DNA of 64,000 bases from Trebonia sp963767685. Its GTDB lineage: Bacteria > Actinomycetota > Actinomycetes > Streptosporangiales > Streptosporangiaceae. Of the stretch, positions 1-8,989 are shown one piece after another. The notes beneath the pieces were generated by a model. The model had not been told where the DNA came from, did not search any database, and saw only the letters and a list, made by a program, of their open reading frames with translations. Position numbers and translations under genes: made by a program. Location: positions 868,001-932,000 of the forward strand of contig CAVYEZ010000005.1 of assembly GCA_963767685.1 (NCBI GenBank). Direction: 5' to 3'. Position 1 is the stretch's first letter. Each line of letters begins with the position of its first letter.

Positions 1-378
1 CCGTTCGTGGACGCGCTGAACTCGATACTCGACCCGTCGCTGCCGCTGACCGTCACCGAGTGGGAGGAGTGGGGCGACCCGCTGCACGACCCCGACGTCT
101 ACTGGTACATGAAGTCCTACACGCCGTATGAGAACGTGGCCACCGCGACGTACCCGGCGATCTTCGCGCTGACCTCGCTCAACGACACCCGGGTGCTGTA
201 CCACGAGCCCGCGAAGTGGACGGCGCGGCTGCGCGCGGTCGCTAGCGGCGGTCCGTTCCTGCTGAAGACCGAGATGGAAGCGGGGCACGGCGGGCGCAGC
301 GGGCGGTACGACGCCTGGCAGGAGGAGGCGCTGGTGCTGGCCTGGATCATCAGCACCGCGGCCGGCTCCGCCGATTGA
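1..378 (+). CDS. ptrB: Oligopeptidase B (S9A family), C-terminal fragment
   Basis: This is the last 125 residues of a prolyl-oligopeptidase-family serine peptidase; the gene begins before the window and its frame is open from base 1. The catalytic Asp context is visible in LNDTRVLYHEPAKW and the catalytic His context in EAGHGGRSGR, both typical of the alpha/beta-hydrolase domain of protease II, which cleaves short peptides after basic residues in the cytoplasm. The nucleophile serine lies outside the window. It ends TGA at 376-378. The upstream neighbours are unknown. Subfamily assignment to oligopeptidase B rather than prolyl endopeptidase rests on the EPAKW motif. Confidence 0.88.
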   Translation, partial: PFVDALNSILDPSLPLTVTEWEEWGDPLHDPDVYWYMKSYTPYENVATATYPAIFALTSLNDTRVLYHEPAKWTARLRAVASGGPFLLKTEMEAGHGGRSGRYDAWQEEALVLAWIISTAAGSAD

Positions 379-818
379 CGGGCCGAGCCTGACTTCTTCG
401 GCCACATTGCCGGGCCAGGCCGCCTGACAAGCCTTTTCGGGATTTTGGCATCGGGAGTTGCTAAGTAGACTTTGCTCTGCGGTGAATATTTTACGGGCGA
501 GGTCCGATCAGCAGGTAAATAATCTTATCGCGAAGGAAAAACGTCTCTCACGCACGTTTTTCCTTCCGCTTACGAAAATCCTTCCCGTTGAGCGGAACTC
601 ACCTGCTGCCCGCTGCCCGTCAAAGCGGACAAAGCCCGGCAATCCGGGGCTGGGGCTGCCCGTGGCCTGCCCCCGGGCGCGTGCCGCGGCGCGGAGCCGG
701 GCCCGGCCGGGTGGCCGGAGTGTTCGCGGCCCCGGCGCGGCGGTGCGGCCGGGGGCAGCACGGCCTACGGCACCGAGCGTGCCGCCCAGAGCCCGGCGCC
801 CACCGTCTCAGGCGAAGG
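379..818. other. Intergenic region, 440 bp, with an AT-rich centre
   Basis: The two flanking genes converge on this stretch. Bases about 430-600 are clearly less GC-rich than the surroundings and hold no reading frame with coding character. The open frames that cross it are arginine/proline-rich and look like GC-skew artefacts. No clear terminator hairpin with a T tract was found. Confidence 0.5.
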
Positions 819-1643
819 CTAGTCCAGGACCTCGACCTGGTCGCCGGGGCGGATAACCGCTTCTTGAGACGGGGCGTCGGGGATGAGGTTCACGCCGAAC
901 CAGACCTTGTTGTCCCAGCGGCGGTGGCGGGCCAGGGCGAAGAGGGGCTCGTGGTTCTTCGCGGCCGTGTCCGGGTCGACGGTGGTCATGACGCAGCGGT
1001 CGCAGCCCTTGACGGCCCTGAACGTCACCGGGCCGATGCGCAGCCGCCGCCATCCGTCCTCCGTCCACGCCGGGGCGCCGGAAACGACGACGCTCGGGCG
1101 GAACCGGCGCATGGGGACCGGGCCCTCGGCCGCCTTGTTCCCTTCCGCGATCCAGCCGTTCAGCGCGTCGAGCGACTCCTCGCTGGTCAGCAGCAGCGGG
1201 TACCCGTCGGCGAAGGAGACGCGGTCGCCTGCCTCGCTGTAGGCGGGATTGGTGGGCCGCCGCGTCGGATCGTCCAGGTAAACCAGTCGTACCGCCTCGC
1301 CGATCACCTTCGTTAGCCACGTCGCCGCGTCGTCGCCGGCCGGCGCGGCGATCAGGTCGCTCTTCCACACGCTCACCGGCACCAGGTCCCGGCCCGCGGG
1401 CACCGGGACGGCCAGGTCCGGCAGCCCGGGACTGGACAGCGTGATCAGCCCGCGGCCGAGCCGCGGCGTGACCAGCACCATCTGGGGGTGCTCACGGGCC
1501 GTGACCGGCGCGCCGTCGGCATCGACGACCATCCACCGGCGGTCGCCTGCCAGCCCCCAGGGCTCGACGACCGCGGCGGAGAGCCGCTCCCCGCGGCAAG
1601 ACTTGACCGGGTACCGCCAGATATCGGTGAGCTGAAGGGACAT
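819..1643 (-). CDS. MOSC-domain protein (YcbX-like)
   Basis: A 274-residue protein with an N-terminal MOSC beta-barrel domain (about residues 1-115, starting with IWRYPVKSCRGE) and a C-terminal MOSC domain (about 130-272). The conserved cysteine region reads VKGCDRCVMTTVDPDT. MOSC proteins bind molybdenum cofactor or transfer sulfur from a persulfide; YcbX-type members reduce N-hydroxylated compounds together with a flavin or iron-sulfur reductase. No reductase domain is fused here, so the partner must be encoded elsewhere. Length fits the stand-alone family, and the frame is intact. The molybdenum link is known for the family; the actual substrate cannot be told. Confidence 0.85.
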   Translation of the reverse strand: MSLQLTDIWRYPVKSCRGERLSAAVVEPWGLAGDRRWMVVDADGAPVTAREHPQMVLVTPRLGRGLITLSSPGLPDLAVPVPAGRDLVPVSVWKSDLIAAPAGDDAATWLTKVIGEAVRLVYLDDPTRRPTNPAYSEAGDRVSFADGYPLLLTSEESLDALNGWIAEGNKAAEGPVPMRRFRPSVVVSGAPAWTEDGWRRLRIGPVTFRAVKGCDRCVMTTVDPDTAAKNHEPLFALARHRRWDNKVWFGVNLIPDAPSQEAVIRPGDQVEVLD

Positions 1644-1742
1644 GTACCAATACTCGCATTCCGGGGGCCGTCGCCGCAGCCGTCGCCGGCCGCGTCAAGT
1701 TCATCCAAGACCCGAACAGGCGGATATGCGAGGCTTGGTGGC

Positions 1743-2152
1743 ATGACGAACACGCCGGTTAACCTGCACGACGCCCTGACCACGTTCAGTGACGTCTACA
1801 GCCCGCGCATCGTCGGCCGGGTCAACGACTACGACGTCCGGATCGCGCATGCCAGCGGAGAGCACGTCTGGCACGTGCACGAGGACACCGACGAGTTCTT
1901 CCTCGTGATCGACGGCACCTTTGACGTTTCTCTGCGGGAAGACGGCGGGGAGCGCACTGTCGGCCTGCGGCCGGCGACATCTTCGTCGTGCCCAGGGGCA
2001 CGGAGCACCGGCCGTCCTCACGCGGCGGCTCCATCTTGATGTTCGAGCCGTCGGGGACGCTGACCACCGGTGACCGGCACGAGGGCGAGATCCCCGCCCA
2101 CGTCGACAGCACGACGGGCCGCGACCTGACCGCTCGCCCGCCGGGAGGCTGA
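1743..2152 (+). CDS. Small cupin protein (one-base frameshift)
   Basis: A cupin of about 136 residues. It starts ATG at 1743 (MTNTPVNLHD). Motif 1 is present as EHVWHVHEDTDEFFLVIDG, giving the metal-binding His, His and Glu. The reading frame breaks near 1969: after RTVGL one G is missing from a GGG, and adding it restores RAGDIFVVPRGTEHRPSS, which is cupin motif 2 with its His, and runs on to TGA at 2150-2152. The intact second half argues for a sequencing deletion rather than decay. Members include dioxygenases, isomerases and sugar-binding regulators; the substrate is unknown. It converges with the monooxygenase at 2234. Confidence 0.8.
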
Positions 2153-2169
2153 GGACGAGCCGGCCCTGC

Positions 2170-2196
2170 CCGCCCGCTCGGGAAAGGGACGGGCGG
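2170..2196. terminator. Possible bidirectional terminator hairpin
   Basis: CCGCCCG (2170-2176) pairs perfectly with CGGGCGG (2190-2196) around a 13-nt loop, between two convergent genes. There is no T tract, which is usual for high-GC actinobacteria, so the role is inferred from position. Confidence 0.4.
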
Positions 2197-2233
2197 AGCC
2201 AGCCGCGGCCGTTCGAGACAGCGGGCCTGACCT

Positions 2234-3598
2234 TTAGCTGCTGACGAGGGCCGCCTGGTGCTCGCGGGCCTTGGTGTAGCGGTTGTCCGGGACGGGGAGC
2301 CCCAGGTTGCCGCGGAGGGTCGTGGCCTCGTACTCGGTGCGGACGATGCCGCGCTCCTGCAGGATCGGGACGACCTCCTCGCGGAAGCGGCGCCACTGGC
2401 TCGGGTGACCGACGCCGACGTTGAGGCCGTCGAGGGCGCGGGCCTCGAACCACTCCTGGATCTGGTCGGCGACCGTGGCCGGGGCGCCGGCGAACGGGGT
2501 GGGCTTCGGTGAGGAGATGAACTCGACGGTCTGGCGGAGCGTGAAGTTGCTGTCCTTCGCCAGCTTCGCGATCTTCTCCGCGCCGGTCCGGAAGCCGCGC
2601 TCGGCGTGGACGAGGGCCTCCTGCGGGAACGGGGCGTCCAGGTCGTACTGGCGGAAGTCGTGCCAGGCGAACGGGCGGCCGAGCTCTGCCAGGGCGCGGT
2701 CGAAGTCCCTGTCCCTGGTCTGCAGGTCCAGCTCGATCGCGCGGGCCTCGCGGTCCGTGTCGCCGATGTAGACCGAGACGCCCGGCATGATGATGATCTG
2801 CTCAGGGTCGCGGCCCTTGGCGGCGGCGCGGCCCTTGAGGTCGTTGTAGAACGCCTGGCCCTGGGCGATGGAGGCGGCATGGGTGAAGATGCCCTCGCCG
2901 ATCGTGGCCCCCAGGTCGCGGCCCTGCTCGGAGTCGCCTGCCTGGAAGATGACCGGCTGGCCCTGCGGGGACCTGGCGATGTTCAGCGGGCCGACGACCT
3001 GGAAGTGCTCGCCCCTATGGTTCAGGGCGTGCTGCCTGGCCGGGTCGAGGAAGGTGCGGGTGCCGCGGTCGCGCGGGAACGCGTCTTCCTCGTAGGAGTC
3101 CCACAGGCCCTGGGCGACCTGAACGAACTCCAGGCCGCGCGCGTAGCGGGTGTCGTAGTCGTAGTGCTCGTCGCGGGAGAAGTTGCTGGCCGCGCCGGCG
3201 TCACCGCTGGTGACCACGTTCCAGCCGGACCGGCCGCCGGAGATGAGCTCCAGCGAGGCGAGGCGGCGGGCGATGTTGAACGGGTCGTTGTATGAGGTCG
3301 TCATGGTGGCGACCAGGCCCAGGTGTCTGGTGCTGACCGCCAGGGCCGACAGCAGCGTGAGCGGCTCCAGCCGGTTGAGGTAGTGCGGCGGGGAGTCGGC
3401 GGTGATGAACTGGCTGTCGACGATGAAGATCAGGTCGAACTTGGCCTCCTCGGCGAGGCGGGCCTGCTCGATGTACCAGTTGATGTTCACGCTGGCGTCG
3501 ACGGGGATGTCCTCGTCAAGCCACAGGTAGGGCGAGCCGGGGCCGCCGGTGCCGTAGGTGACGGCGCCGAGCTTGAGCTGGCGCTTGCGGGCGGTCAC
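2234..3598 (-). CDS. FMN-dependent monooxygenase, NtaA/SnaA/DszA family
   Basis: A 454-residue flavin-dependent monooxygenase of the bacterial luciferase superfamily. The N terminus (RQLKLGAVTYGTGG) and the motifs VDSQFITADSPPHYLNRLEP, SGGRSGWNVVTS and PVIFQAGDSEQGRDLGA match the nitrilotriacetate/dibenzothiophene-sulfone monooxygenase group, whose members are 430-460 residues long and use FMNH2 from a separate reductase to cleave C-N or C-S bonds. The GTG start at 3598 overlaps the stop of the upstream SsuD-like gene (GTGA), which indicates translational coupling. The frame is intact. It is the last gene of the putative cysteine-regulated transporter operon, so an organosulfur substrate is the best inference; a chelator such as NTA is the main alternative. 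Confidence 0.85.
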   Translation of the reverse strand: MTARKRQLKLGAVTYGTGGPGSPYLWLDEDIPVDASVNINWYIEQARLAEEAKFDLIFIVDSQFITADSPPHYLNRLEPLTLLSALAVSTRHLGLVATMTTSYNDPFNIARRLASLELISGGRSGWNVVTSGDAGAASNFSRDEHYDYDTRYARGLEFVQVAQGLWDSYEEDAFPRDRGTRTFLDPARQHALNHRGEHFQVVGPLNIARSPQGQPVIFQAGDSEQGRDLGATIGEGIFTHAASIAQGQAFYNDLKGRAAAKGRDPEQIIIMPGVSVYIGDTDREARAIELDLQTRDRDFDRALAELGRPFAWHDFRQYDLDAPFPQEALVHAERGFRTGAEKIAKLAKDSNFTLRQTVEFISSPKPTPFAGAPATVADQIQEWFEARALDGLNVGVGHPSQWRRFREEVVPILQERGIVRTEYEATTLRGNLGLPVPDNRYTKAREHQAALVSS

Positions 3599-4750
3599 GC
3601 GGACACCGCCGCGGCGGTTCCGGCCTGCCGGTCGCCTTTTCCGCGTCGCGCCTGGCGACTTCCTCGCGGACGAGCGGCAGCAGGTAGCGGCCGTAGTCGA
3701 TCGCGTCGTCGTAGGGGTCGTAGCCGCGGATGAGGATCGGTGGTGACGCCGATGTCGACGTAGTCGAGCAGCGCCTGCGCCACCGTCTCCGGCGTACCGA
3801 CGAGGGCGGTCGAGTTGCCGCCCGCGCCCGTCACGGCCGCCGGCGGCGTCCACAGGGCGCGGTCGTGCAGCTCGCCCTTGGCCGCGGCGGCCAGCAGCCG
3901 CTGCGAGCCCGACGTTCTGCGGGTTGTCGCCGCCGAGGCCCCCGACCTGGCCGCCGCCACTGGGCGCGGAACGCCTCGATGTTCTCCTTGGTGGCCTCCA
4001 GGATGCGGTGGGCGCGCTCCCAGGCCAGTTCCTCGGTCGGGCCGAGGATCGGCCGGAAGCTGACGCGAGATGCCGGGCGGGCTGGCACGGCCGGCGTTGC
4101 CTCGGCGGCCTCGTTCACCGAGTCGATCTGCTCGCTTGGTCTCCGCCAGCGGCTCGCCCCACAGCGCGTAGGTGTCGGCGTGCTTGCCGCCGACCCGGTA
4201 GGCCGCCTCCGACGAGCCGCCGAAGTAGAGCCGGGATCCGGGGCTGCTGCGCCGCGCTTGACGCCGGAGTAGTCGTTTTCGACCTGGTAGTACGAGCCGT
4301 GGTAGTCGAAGGGCGCGTCCGCGTCCAGGCCAGCCTGACGACGTCCAGGTACTCGTCGGTGCGGGCGTAGCGCTCGTCCTTGGTCAGGTAGTCGCCGTCG
4401 CGCGCGCTGCTCGGCGTCGTGGCCGCCGGTGATGATGTGCACGCGCGATCCGGCCGCCGGTGAACTGGTCGAGGGTGGCGAACTGGCGGGCGGCGAGCGT
4501 GGGGGCGACGAAGCCCGGGCGGTGGGCGACGAGGAAGCCGAGGCCCTCGGTGTGCGCGGCGGCGTAGGCTGCGACCTGGAGGCCGTCGGGCTGCGACGAG
4601 GCGTAGCCGATCAGCACCCGGTCGAACCCGGCGTCCTCATGCGCGCGGGCGAACCGCCGCGATGTAGTCCTTGTCGATGACCGGGCCGCCGCTCAGCCTG
4701 GTCTCGGACTGGTCCTTGGTGCTGATCATGCCGATGAACTCGACGGGCAT
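3595..4750 (-). CDS. Alkanesulfonate monooxygenase-like flavoprotein, SsuD type (frameshifted)
   Basis: A luciferase-superfamily monooxygenase whose pieces in three frames join into one protein of about 380 residues. From ATG 4750 the order is MPVEFIGMISTKDQSETR, then HEDAGFDRVLIGYASSQPDG, HRPGFVAPTLAARQFATLDQ, FTGGRI plus VHIITGGHDAEQ, then an AAYRVG-like SsuD segment (about 4150-4250), and TALVGTPETVAQALLDYVDIG. At least four single-base insertions are needed (for example near 4655 and 4446). SsuD-type enzymes use FMNH2 and O2 to release sulfite from sulfonates. The 3' end overlaps the next start as GTGA. I consider the shifts sequencing errors because each segment is motif-perfect. Exact boundaries near 3595-3780 are uncertain. 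Confidence 0.75.
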
Positions 4751-4792
4751 GGAGGGGTTCCTTCCTGATGCTGCGGTGACTTGTTCGTGCGT

Positions 4793-5894
4793 CTAGCGCG
4801 GGACCGCGGCCGCGGACCGCTCGCTGGCCAGCGCGGGCCACTCCTCGTGCCGGTGGCACGCCGCGATCCAGCGGCCCGACGGGCCTGGCCGGCACCGCCT
4901 CAAGCGGCGGCTGGACGGCGCAGGCTTCGATCGCGAAGGGGCAACGGGCGGCGAAGACGCACGATCCGGCGCCGCGGCGGCTCGGGATCGGCGATGGTGC
5001 GGCGGAGCTGGTGGACCGAGAGCTCCCGGTCGTTCCCGGCGCCCTGGTTTTCGCCACGGGGCCTCGCCACGGGGCCTTCGACCCGGGGAGCGGACGCCAT
5101 CAGCAGGGCGGTGTACGGGTGCGCGCGGCCGGGTGAACACCTGGTCCACCGGGCCGTCCTCGACGATCCGGCCCCGGTAGAGCACTACCACCCGGTCGGC
5201 GATGCCGGCCAGCGAGGACAGGTCGTGCGAGATGATCACGATCGGCAAGCCGAGGCTGTCGCGCAGCCCGGCGAGCAGCCGCAGGATGTAGTTCCGGTTG
5301 CTCGCGTCGAGCGCGCTGACCGGCTCGTCGCACAGCAGCAGCTTCGGGTCGGCCGCCAGGGCCCGGGCGATCGAGACCCGCTGCCGCTGGCCGCCGGAGA
5401 TCTGCCCTGGCTGCCGGGGCCGCAGCGCCGCGCCGAGTCCCACCTTGGCGAGCGCGTCCTCGACCCGGGCCGCGATCTCGTCGGTGGACAGGCCGCCGCG
5501 GATCCGCAGCCCCTCGCCGACGATGTCCCCGACGGTCAGGTCCGGGTCGAGGACGCGCAACGGGTCCTGGAAGACCAGCTGGATGTGCCCGGTACGGCGC
5601 TCTCGCCGCCTGGCGGCGCCGCGCAGGGCCGAGATCTCCTTGCCGTCGAACAGGACCCGGCCGTCGCGCGGCCTGGCGAGGCCGACCACGGTCCTGGCCA
5701 GGGTGGTCTTGCCCGAGCCGGTCTCGCCGACCAGGCCGATGATCTCCCCGGGCCAGACGTTCAGGTTCGACCCCGGACAGCACGTGGCTGGCGCGCCAGC
5801 CCCGGCCGAGGACCACGTCGACGTCCGCGACCTCGAGCAGCGGCCGCGCGGGGGCGTCCGTGGTCCCTGCCATCTGCGTTACCTCCGTGGTCAT
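4793..5894 (-). CDS. Opp/Dpp-type ABC transporter ATPase, second subunit (frameshifted)
   Basis: A cytoplasmic ATPase of the peptide/nickel importer family. The N terminus from ATG 5894 reads MTTEVTQMAGTTDAPARP. A one-base insertion near 5768 hides the Walker A part. The main frame then gives VFQDPLRVLDPDLTVGD (Q-loop), SGGQRQRVSIARAL (signature), LLLCDEPVSALD (Walker B) and IISHDLSSLAGIADRV (H-loop). The C-terminal Opp/Dpp cysteine region is present (CVFAARCPFAIEAC near 4915-4960), and the last frame ends RHEEWPALASERSAAAVPR at 4793. At least three further shifts are needed. Its ATG overlaps the stop of the first ATPase (ATGA). Confidence 0.82.
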
Positions 5895-7019
5895 CGGCTG
5901 GCCAGTTGCTCTGCGGCCGCGGTCGTCCCGGCGGCGGTGCCCGCCCCGCGGCCGGGGCGGCCGGGACCGGGGCGGCCATGGCAGCGGACGCCACCGCGAG
6001 GGCGGGGTCGTTGACGCGCACGCAGCGCGCCTCGTGCGCCGGGCTGAGCCGGGTCAGGGCGATGTTCCCGGCCCGGCAGGCGTCGACGGCGGCCGGGCAG
6101 CGCTCGGCAAACCGGCACCCGGTGATTTGCGCGCCGACGTGCGGCGGCTGGCCGGGGATGACCTCAAGCTCGCGCCGCCGGAAGTCACCGACGGACGCGA
6201 CCCGCAGCAGCGCCTGGGTGTAAGGGTGCCGGGGCCGCTCGATGATCTCCTCCGCCGGGCCCGCCTCCACGACCTCGCCCGCGTAGAAGACGACGACCCG
6301 GTCGCACAGCTCCCTGATCACCGCGAGGTCGTGGGAGACGAAGATCACCGCGAGGCCGGTCCGGTCGCGCAGCGTCCTGGATCAGCTCGATGATCTCCGC
6401 CTGGATGGTCACGTCGAGGGCCGTGGTGGCCTCGTCGGCGATCAGCAGCTCCGGGTCGCAGGAGATCGCGATCGCGATCATGCACCCGCTGCAGCATGCC
6501 GCCGGACAGCTCGGCGGGGATCTGGTGGAAGACGCGCGCCGCCTGGCGCAGGCCGACCGAGGTCGAGCAGCTCGGCCGCCTTCTCGCGCGCCTCGGCGCC
6601 GGGACAGCCCGCGCTTGACGCGCAGCACCTCGCTCGAACTGGCTGCCGACCGTCAGGTCGTCGGGTTGAGGTACGAGGCCGGGTCCTGGAACACCGCGCC
6701 GATGTGCGAGCCGTGCAGCCGCTCCCAGCCGCGCCGGGACAGGCCCGTCGACGTCTTCGCCCGCGAAGGTGATCTTCCCGCTGGGACGGCGACGCCTGGC
6801 GGGAGCACGCCCAGCGCGGCGCGGCAGGTCAGCGTCTTGCCGCTGCCCGACTCCCCGACCAGGCCGACGATCTCGCCGGAGTGGACGGCGAGCGAGACGC
6901 CGCGGAGCGCGGTGGCGGCCCCGTCGTGCACGGTGACGTGCAGGTCCTCGAAGGCCGAGGACCTCGTCGAGGCCCGGCCCGGCGGCCGGAGCCTCAGCTA
7001 GCTGCGGGTTGCCGGGCAT
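5891..7019 (-). CDS. Opp/Dpp-type ABC transporter ATPase, first subunit (frameshifted)
   Basis: Starts ATG 7019 (MPGNPQLAEAPAAGPGLDEV). Walker A is GLVGESGSGKTLTC, the Q-loop is AVFQDPASYLNPTT, the signature is ELSGGMLQR, Walker B is ELLIADEATTALDVT and the H-loop is VIFVSHDLAVIRELCDRV. The oligopeptide-transporter C-terminal motif is CRFAERCPAAVDACRAG. These segments lie in three frames, so at least four single-base shifts occur between 6340 and 6970. The protein would be about 370 residues, slightly long because of an Ala/Pro-rich tail before the stop at 5891. It pairs with the next ATPase to energise the importer. The gene start lies inside the 3' end of the permease gene. Confidence 0.82.
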
Positions 7020-7933
7020 CGGCGGCCTCCAGGGTTGAGTGGGTCTTGATGAGCGGGTCGGCCTCGGGCAGCGAGCAGGGCGCCGGGACCGGTCTGTGTC
7101 GCGGTAGGCGTCGGCGAGCGCGTTGAGCGCGCCGACCGTGAGCGCGATCAAGGCGCCCGGGGATGAACGGCGCCCACGGCGCGAGGTTGAGGTAATCGAG
7201 GTCGGAGGAGAGCATGCCGCCCCAGCTCGGGGCCGGCGGCTGGACGCCGATGCCGAGGAAAGTGAGGAACGAGACGGCCAGCAGCGCGGCGCCGGTCAGG
7301 CTCGCCGTGGTCACCACGATGGTCGGGAGCACCTTGCGCAGCACGTGCACCCGGATGACGTACAGCTTCGACCCGCCGAGCAGCTGGGCCGCCTCCACGT
7401 ACTGGGCGCTGGGCGAACTCAAGGGTGGCCGCCCGGGTGATCCGGAAGAAGGTAGGGGATCGAGCAGGATCCCCACCGGGAGCATGGCCTGCACCAGGCC
7501 GTTCCCCAGGGCGGCGGTGACCGCCACCGCGAAGAAGAACGTACGGCAGCGTCATCAGCGCGTCGGCGACCCGGTTGACGATGAAGTCGAACGTCCGGCC
7601 GAGGAAGACGGTTGCGACGCCGAGGGGCGCCCCGATGACGAGGGCGATGCCGACCGCCTCAAGGGCGGTGAGGACGGACAGCCGGGTGCCGGCCATCAGC
7701 CGGCTGAGCACGTCCCGCCCGAGGTAGTCGGTGCCGAGCAGGTGCGCCCGGCCCGGCCCTTGGAACAGGGCGTTGGCGTTGATGGTGAGGGGATTCTGCG
7801 GCGCCAGGGCCGAACCGAAGATCGTCAGGAAAGCGATCGCGGCCAGGATGACGAGGGCGATCCTGGCGGACGGCAGCCGCAGCACGGGCCTCTCCCGGTC
7901 TTGGCAGCACCGGGCCGGGATCTCGCCGCTCAC
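6994..7933 (-). CDS. Opp/Dpp-type ABC permease, DppC-like (frameshifted)
   Basis: An inner-membrane permease starting GTG 7933 (SGEIPARCCQDRE), with the N-terminal helix SARIALVILAAIAFLTIFG and the DppC hallmark HLLGTDYLGRDVLSRLMAG. It continues through RVADALMTLPYVLL and, after shifts near 7540, 7445 and 7420, through YVEAAQLLGGSKLYVIRVHVL (the EAA coupling loop) and FLTFLGIGVQPPAPSWGGML. The end is approximate: the best frame runs to TGA at 6994, overlapping the ATPase start by 26 bp. An unbroken frame at 7148-8986 artificially joins it to the upstream permease; two separate proteins are expected because the GTG at 7933 overlaps a stop in GTGA form. Confidence 0.78.
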
Positions 7934-8986
7934 GCGCCCGCTCCTTCGCTTGACCGGTAGCGATAATGCCAGCGAGCGCGTGTTGACCACGAGGTTGACG
8001 ACCACGACAAAGGCGCTGACCACGAGCAGCAGCTCCCTGCACCACCGGGATGTCCCGGCTCTCGGCGGCGTCTCGATCAGCAGCTGGCCGAGGCCGGGGA
8101 GCGAGAACACCGCCTCGACCGCGACCGAGCCCGCCAGCATGAGCGGGAAGCCGATGCCGACCACGACCAGCGCGGGGCCCGCGGCGTTGCGCAGCGCGTG
8201 CCGGATGAGGATCCGCCGGTAGGGCAGGCCGCGGACCCGCGCGCCGGTGATGTAGTTCTGCTCGAGGACCCCCACCAGTGAGGTCCGCAGCTGGCGGGCG
8301 ATGTCGGCCGCCACCTGCAGGGCGAGGGCGAGGCTGGGCAGGATGATGCGCTCAAGCCACGGGCCGATGCCCTGGGCAGGCCCGACGTAGCCGTTGGCAG
8401 GCAGCAGGTGCGCGGCCACCGCGAAGATGACCACCAGGATGATGCCGATGACGAAGGCGGGCAGCGTGGAGACGGCCGAGCAGACGATCGTGAGGCCGCG
8501 GTCGAACCAGCCGCCCCGCCTGAGGGCGGCGACCGTCCCCGCCGTGCCGCCGATGATGACCGCCAGGATGACGGCGGTGATCGCGATCGACAGGTCGACG
8601 GGCAGCCGCTGCGAGATCGACTGCGACACCGGGATCTGAGTGAAGTAGGACGTGCCCAGGTCGCCCCGGACAGCCCGGGACAGCCAGTCCCAGTACTGGA
8701 CGACGAGCGGCTTGTCCAGGCCGAGCACGTGGTTGAGGTGCGCCACCGCGGCGGGGGTAGCCGCGTCCTGGCCCAGGATCGTGGCCGCCGGGTCGCTATT
8801 GGACAGGGCGCCGAGGCTGTAGGTGATGAAGGTGCTGAGCACCACGATGGGGATAAGGACGCCGATCCCGCCGCCGATCCTGGCTGCGGCGGCGCGGAGC
8901 CGGCGCCGCCGGGGCCCGATGGCCCCGCCCGTGCTTGCCGGTTCAGGACCGCTCAGGTCAGCGCCCGTCAGCTCGATGACTGCCAT
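7930..8986 (-). CDS. Opp/Dpp-type ABC permease, DppB-like (frameshifted near the end)
   Basis: About 350 residues from ATG 8986. The features are one N-terminal membrane segment (GGIGVLIPIVVLSTFITYSL), the DppB region GLDKPLVVQYWDWLSRAVRGDLGTS cut by short loops, several hydrophobic helices, and the EAA-type loop ITGARVRGLPYRRILIRHALR. SLPGLGQLLIE precedes a one-base insertion near 8042, and another shift near 7970 brings the frame to a stop at 7930 that overlaps the next GTG. Only 3 bases separate its start from the stop of the binding-protein gene. Together with the DppC-like partner it forms the channel for the imported peptide-like or organosulfur compound. Confidence 0.8.
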
Positions 8987-8989
8987 CGG

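Noticed and set aside
458..856. Plus-strand 132-codon frame before the MOSC gene.
   Set aside because: Second half is Arg/Pro/Ala repeats typical of non-coding frames in GC-rich DNA; no ribosome site and it overlaps the MOSC 3' end.
7148..8986. A 612-codon frame that looks like one fused permease.
   Set aside because: It joins two permeases only because two insertions restore the phase; a GTGA stop/start overlap at 7930-7933 and the two separate family patterns show two genes.
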